Shown: positions 60,410-64,000 of the stretch, one piece after another
How the letters are laid out: each line of letters starts with the position of its first letter
How positions within the stretch are numbered: position 1 is the stretch's first letter
NCBI GenBank assembly: GCA_963665925.1
Contig: OY762511.1
Coordinates: 2,356,001-2,420,000 of the forward strand
Source of the DNA: G963665925 sp963665925
Lineage (GTDB): Bacteria > Bacillota > Clostridia > Peptostreptococcales > Acidaminobacteraceae
DNA length: 64,000 bases
Direction: 5' to 3'
Notes under the pieces: generated by a model
Seen by the model: only the letters and a program-made list of their open reading frames with translations
What the model was told of the DNA's origin: nothing
Databases searched by the model: none
Translations under genes and position numbers: made by a program

Positions 60410-61168
60410 ATGAAAACAAGTGTTGTTGATGTCAGTCAACTGAACTTTGGATTTGATAAGGGGAAACTGCTTTTTTCAAATGTTGATTTCAGCCTTTTCA
60501 GGGGTGAAACAGTGGGTCTGGTCGGTGCCAATGGCGCAGGAAAATCCACACTGCTAAAGCTCTTGGTTGGTCTTCATGAAAAAAACAGTGGAAAAATTCA
60601 GGTCTGTGGTGTTGAGCAAAGTAAAAAGACACTGAGTGCCATCCGGCAAAAAGTAGGATTTGCATTTCAAGACACAGACAGTCAGCTCTTTATGACAACC
60701 GTATATGAAGATGTAGCCTTTGGCCCCAGGAATATGGGCGTTTCTGAAGAATCTGTTCATGAAATGACACAGGCTGCTCTTGGCGCTGTAAAAGCTGAAC
60801 ATTTGTCACAACGGCCTCCGTATAAGCTGTCTGGTGGTGAAAAGAGGCTGGTTGCTCTAGCGACCGTCTTGGCCATGGAACCAGAAATTATTGTGCTTGA
60901 TGAGCCGACGACAGGACTCGATCCTCGTGCCAGAAGAAATCTCATTGGCTTGCTTGAAGGGCTGTCACAGACAAAGCTGATTGCAACACATGATATGGAT
61001 ATGGCTCTGGAAATTTGCGACCGGATAATTGTTTTGAATCAGGGTGAAATTGTTGAAAGCGGTTTGCCGCTGGAGATATTTAAAAATAGGAAACTCATGG
61101 AAAAATGTCATTTGGAACAGCCGCTATGCATGCAGGCTTGTCCCGTATGTAAGAGTCAGGAGGCATAA
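60410..61168 (+). CDS. cbiO: ECF transporter ATPase CbiO
   Basis: 252 residues. Walker A GANGAGKSTLLKLL, Q-loop GFAFQDTDSQLFM, signature LSGGEKRLVALATVL, Walker B IIVLDEPTTGLDP, H-loop LIATHDMDMAL. Single ATPase, homodimer expected. The ATG at 60410 follows AAGGGGTT; the C-terminus ends in a short Cys-rich tail (CMQACPVCKS) that may bind metal. Confidence 0.92.
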   Translation: MKTSVVDVSQLNFGFDKGKLLFSNVDFSLFRGETVGLVGANGAGKSTLLKLLVGLHEKNSGKIQVCGVEQSKKTLSAIRQKVGFAFQDTDSQLFMTTVYEDVAFGPRNMGVSEESVHEMTQAALGAVKAEHLSQRPPYKLSGGEKRLVALATVLAMEPEIIVLDEPTTGLDPRARRNLIGLLEGLSQTKLIATHDMDMALEICDRIIVLNQGEIVESGLPLEIFKNRKLMEKCHLEQPLCMQACPVCKSQEA

Positions 61169-61169
61169 G

Positions 61170-62528
61170 ATGCGTGTTTTATATTATGATTTGTTTTGCG
61201 GAATCAGTGGAGATATGAATCTGGGCGCTATGATCGATTTGGGTGTGGAGCCTGAATACCTCAAACGCGAACTGTCAAAACTGAATATTGATGAAGAGTT
61301 TAAACTTGAAATAAAACGGGATTCCAAGCAGGGGATCAGTGGAACAAAAGTTGATGTGGTACTTGAAAATTCCAAGCCCCATCATCACGACCACGACCAT
61401 GAACATGACCACCATCACCACGACCACGACCATGAACATGACCACCATCACCACGACCACGACCATGAACATGACCACCATCACCACGACCACGACCATG
61501 AACATGACCACCATCATCATGACCACGGTCATGGTCATGGACACACCCATTCCCATGATAGAAACTATGAAGTCATTCGGGCGATGATTGAAAGCAGTAA
61601 TCTGAGTGATTCTGTGAAGGCACTGAGTATAAAAATGTTCTACGAAATCGCAGTGGCTGAAGCAAAGGTCCATGGAAAGTCAGTGGAAGAGGTGCATTTT
61701 CATGAAGTCGGTGCAGTAGACTCAATTGTGGATATTGTGGGTGCTGCCATTTGCTTCGACGCACTGGGTGTTGACCTGGTCATGGCTTCGCCAGTACAGG
61801 TTGGTGGAGGCTTCGTCATGTGTGATCATGGCAAAATGCCTGTCCCTGCCCCTGCAACGGCGGAAATACTCAAGGAAGTACCGTTTAGGACAGGTCTTGT
61901 CCAAAAAGAAACAACAACACCGACTGGTGCTGCAATCATAAAAGTCCTAGCTGGGTCATTTACTGAGAATCCCAACATGATTATTGAAAAAACGGGCTAT
62001 GGTCTGGGGACCCGAAATTTGGAAGTACCCAATGTAACCAGAGTATATTTGGGGCATTTGGAAACACAATCGGAAAAATCGTATGAAAGCATTGAGAAGA
62101 CGGGTCAGTATTTGCTTGAAACCAATATTGACGATATGAATGCTGAGCTCTTTGGACATGTGGAGATGCGACTCTTTGAAGCGGGTGCACTTGATGTGTT
62201 CAAAACGCCTATTATTATGAAAAAAGGGCGTCCTGCAGTCAAGCTTTCTGTCTTGATTAAAGAAGAAGACCGAGATGCGATTTTAGACATTATTTTTCTG
62301 GAAACAACATCAGGTGGTGTGCGCGAATTTGCAGTGACAAAGCATATGATGAAGAAAAAATACCGTATGGTTGAGACGGAGTATGGCGCGGTTCAAGTGA
62401 AAGATTTCTATCATAAGGGCGAGTGTCTGAAGAGCAAAGCCGAATATGAAGACTGCGCACGTCTTGCCAGGGAACATAAGGTTTCAATCAAAGCGATTTA
62501 CGATGCAGTTCAATCTGCAAATCAATAG
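61170..62528 (+). CDS. larC: Nickel-pincer cofactor biosynthesis protein LarC
   Basis: 452 residues, one continuous frame; in Lactobacillus plantarum larC is split and read by a frameshift, here not. N-terminal YYDLFCGISGDMNLGAMID and FHEVGAVDSIVDIVGA are family marks. LarC inserts Ni into the pincer pterin-like nucleotide (CTP-dependent cyclometallase). Residues 73-116 are four exact 11-residue repeats of HDHDHEHDHHH, followed by HGHGHGHTHSH: an extreme His/Asp tract, probably a nickel store. The start follows AGGAGG by six bases, one base after cbiO. Confidence 0.93.
   Translation: MRVLYYDLFCGISGDMNLGAMIDLGVEPEYLKRELSKLNIDEEFKLEIKRDSKQGISGTKVDVVLENSKPHHHDHDHEHDHHHHDHDHEHDHHHHDHDHEHDHHHHDHDHEHDHHHHDHGHGHGHTHSHDRNYEVIRAMIESSNLSDSVKALSIKMFYEIAVAEAKVHGKSVEEVHFHEVGAVDSIVDIVGAAICFDALGVDLVMASPVQVGGGFVMCDHGKMPVPAPATAEILKEVPFRTGLVQKETTTPTGAAIIKVLAGSFTENPNMIIEKTGYGLGTRNLEVPNVTRVYLGHLETQSEKSYESIEKTGQYLLETNIDDMNAELFGHVEMRLFEAGALDVFKTPIIMKKGRPAVKLSVLIKEEDRDAILDIIFLETTSGGVREFAVTKHMMKKKYRMVETEYGAVQVKDFYHKGECLKSKAEYEDCARLAREHKVSIKAIYDAVQSANQ
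61386..61517 (+). repeat. Four 33-bp tandem repeats in larC (His-rich tract)
   Basis: Units start at 61386, 61419, 61452 and 61485, each encoding HDHDHEHDHHH; they appear identical in DNA. Likely unstable in copy number, changing metal-binding capacity without frameshift. Confidence 0.92.
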
Positions 62529-62555
62529 GAACTTGGTAGTACCAAGCAGGAGAAG

Positions 62556-63380
62556 ATGATGAAGAACGAAACAATCGACATGAAATTTGACAAGCTGCTT
62601 GAAGCAATACGAAAACTTGAAAGTGTGGCAATCGCATTTTCTGGGGGTGTCGACAGCACATTTCTGGCTTACGCTGCAAAGGTGGCCTTAGGTGATCGTG
62701 CAATTGCCATTACCGTTGAGTCGCCTTATATTCCAAAATGGGAACTGGAAGAGGCAAAGGATTTGGCAAAGTCCATAGGCATCAGACACCATATTGTCAA
62801 GCTGGACCATATCCCACAAAGCATTGAGATGAATCCGGAGAACCGATGCTATCTATGCAAGAAAAGCGTGTTTGACATTATTAAGCGACAAGCTGAGGCA
62901 ATGGATTTGAGCTTTGTCATGGATGGGTCGAACCATGATGATACCAAGGACTACAGACCGGGCATGGTGGCTCTGAAAGAGCTTGAGATTATGAGTCCGC
63001 TTTTGACAGAAATCTGGTCCAAGGCAGAGATCCGTCAGGCATCAAAGCAGTTCGGACTCCCGACACATGACAAGCCTGCTTATGCCTGCCTGCTTACGCG
63101 CATTCCCTACAATACTGAAGTGCTGACAGAAGACCTTGAAAGAATTGAAAAATCTGAAGTCTATATGATGTCCAGAGGTTTCAGAGCTGTCCGGGTACGC
63201 AGTCATGGGAATCTGGCAAGGATTGAAGTCAACCGTGATGACAGGAGAAAGCTCTTTGATGAAGTCCTGCTTGACGACATATCAGAGACATTAAAGACTT
63301 ATGGCTACACATATGTCACCCTTGAAATTGGCGGCTATGAGATGGGAAGTTTCAATAAGACCTTGACGGGAAAACACTAG
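62556..63380 (+). CDS. larE: Nickel-pincer cofactor biosynthesis sulfurtransferase LarE
   Basis: 274 residues. PP-loop SGGVDST (29-35) adenylates the pterin-like substrate; MDGSNHDDTKDYRPG and the C-terminal LEIGGY are family marks. Three cysteines, Cys98 and Cys101 (RCYLCKK) and Cys178 (YACLLTR), match the arrangement of LarE proteins proposed to hold a [4Fe-4S] cluster for catalytic sulfur transfer, unlike the single sacrificial Cys of L. plantarum (from general knowledge, not tested). AGGAG precedes the start; an ATG at 62559 is equally possible. Confidence 0.93.
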   Translation: MMKNETIDMKFDKLLEAIRKLESVAIAFSGGVDSTFLAYAAKVALGDRAIAITVESPYIPKWELEEAKDLAKSIGIRHHIVKLDHIPQSIEMNPENRCYLCKKSVFDIIKRQAEAMDLSFVMDGSNHDDTKDYRPGMVALKELEIMSPLLTEIWSKAEIRQASKQFGLPTHDKPAYACLLTRIPYNTEVLTEDLERIEKSEVYMMSRGFRAVRVRSHGNLARIEVNRDDRRKLFDEVLLDDISETLKTYGYTYVTLEIGGYEMGSFNKTLTGKH

Positions 63381-63410
63381 CACGGAATTTTGGAATGGAA
63401 GAGGTATACA

Positions 63411-64000
63411 ATGAATACAAGACGCCTTGAAAAACTGCTTTCAGATGTTAAAAACAATGACATGAGCATTGAAAGTGCGATGAATGAACTGGAAAAACTC
63501 CCTTTCAGCGATCTTGACTTTGTAAAGATCGATCACCATAGAGAGCTGAGAGTTGGATACCCAGAAGTCATATACGGGGAAGGGAAAACTGTGGACCAGG
63601 TGGTGCGTATCGTGAAGCATATGCATGAGCATGGCAGCAACATACTCCTCACCCGCTGTACACAAGAAATGGCAAGTGGCGTCATGGAAATCATCCAAGA
63701 GGCCCATTACAATCCGCTTGCACGCACCGTGAGTATTGTCAATGCACCAGTTGCACAGACAGAGTCCTATATAGCCATAGTTGCTGCTGGAACATCAGAC
63801 CTGCCTGTTGTTGAAGAAGCCTATGAAACAGCACGTATTATGGGCAATCAGGTTCGAAAGATTACGGATGTGGGGGTAGCAGGCATACATAGGCTGTTTG
63901 CGAATCTTGAGGAAATCCAGAACGCGAAAGTGGTCATTGTTGTTGCCGGTATGGAAGGCGCCCTGGCAAGTGTTGTCGGGGGACTTGTGAAAAAGCCCAT
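63411..64000 (+). CDS. larB: Nickel-pincer cofactor biosynthesis protein LarB (3' cut by window end)
   Basis: 196 codons visible of a family usually near 250. The first half is helical (LEKLLSDVKNNDMSIESAMN); from about 120 the PurE-like domain appears (IVAAGTSDLPVVEEAYETA, GVAGIHRLFANL, VVIVVAGMEGALASVVGGL). LarB carboxylates and hydrolyses nicotinate adenine dinucleotide in the first pathway step. GGAAGAGG lies before the ATG. No stop before base 64000. Confidence 0.92.
   Translation, partial: MNTRRLEKLLSDVKNNDMSIESAMNELEKLPFSDLDFVKIDHHRELRVGYPEVIYGEGKTVDQVVRIVKHMHEHGSNILLTRCTQEMASGVMEIIQEAHYNPLARTVSIVNAPVAQTESYIAIVAAGTSDLPVVEEAYETARIMGNQVRKITDVGVAGIHRLFANLEEIQNAKVVIVVAGMEGALASVVGGLVKKP

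Noticed and set aside
61386..61517. Tandem repeats as a CRISPR-like array
   Set aside because: The 33-bp units are head-to-tail without spacers and lie in frame in larC.

Overview
The window looks like a chromosomal segment of a strictly anaerobic, Gram-positive Clostridia-type bacterium. This is inferred from gene content and not from a phylogenetic computation. The pointers are: strong GGAGG ribosome-binding sites with frequent TTG/GTG starts; many oxygen-sensitive radical-SAM and Fe-S enzymes; a tungsten-dependent aldehyde:ferredoxin oxidoreductase; a GlnK/GlnL-type glutamine two-component system; and a nickel-pincer (Lar) cofactor pathway. Base composition by eye is moderate. No rRNA, tRNA, CRISPR array or phage module was seen. 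The only mobile element recognised is one intact IS256-family insertion sequence with a target duplication.

Layout. (1) 1-5502: the 3' end of an ABC exporter gene, a stub-like HlyD-type membrane protein and a 1252-residue, extremely acidic repeat protein, which together look like a type I-like export locus in a single-membrane cell. The IS256 element (5520-6890) lies just after it. (2) 7000-12266: a GntR/FadR regulator divergent from an operon of an enolase-superfamily acid-sugar dehydratase, a 2-hydroxycarboxylate transporter and a LeuCD/aconitase-like hydro-lyase, probably a hydroxy-acid catabolic pathway. (3) 12401-14175: a cyclophilin-like lipoprotein and an alpha/beta hydrolase, each behind a promoter with the 19-bp spacer and dyad typical of MerR-family control. 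(4) 14415-17309: a 7TM-type diguanylate cyclase and a radical-SAM protein. (5) 17613-23720: an unusual regulator with abgT, abgA and abgB homologues (aminobenzoyl-glutamate or N-acyl-amino-acid use). (6) 23810-28542: a TSCPD protein, a GH3 glucosidase, a CGGC protein and a TIM-barrel protein, then a large GGDEF/EAL protein on the minus strand.

(7) 31897-46819 is the most coherent system: a sigma54 activator, three copies of a 17-bp dyad (candidate enhancer), a very good -24/-12 promoter, then an E1-like protein, tungstate transporter tupABC, two moeA-type genes (one fused to a binding-protein domain), moaA, moaC, two MOSC proteins, an aldehyde ferredoxin oxidoreductase, an atypical MoaD-like protein, a radical-SAM maturase and a canonical MoaD. 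Two structured leaders (before tupA and before aor) share conserved blocks and look like Moco/Tuco riboswitches. The segment encodes tungstate uptake, pterin cofactor synthesis, cofactor insertion and the enzyme, under both transcriptional and RNA control.

(8) 46944-56874: a DUF2284-like protein, a membrane protein, an unidentified ~258-nt structured RNA with its own promoter and terminator upstream of glnA, glnA, a Nudix hydrolase, gltS with a GlnL/GlnK-like two-component system, a GNAT acetyltransferase and an FAD oxidoreductase. (9) 57010-64000: a GAF-like protein, then an elaborate hairpin-rich leader, a TetR regulator, the nickel/cobalt ECF transporter cbiMN-cbiQ-cbiO, and larC, larE and larB (cut by the window end). 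LarA itself is not in the window.
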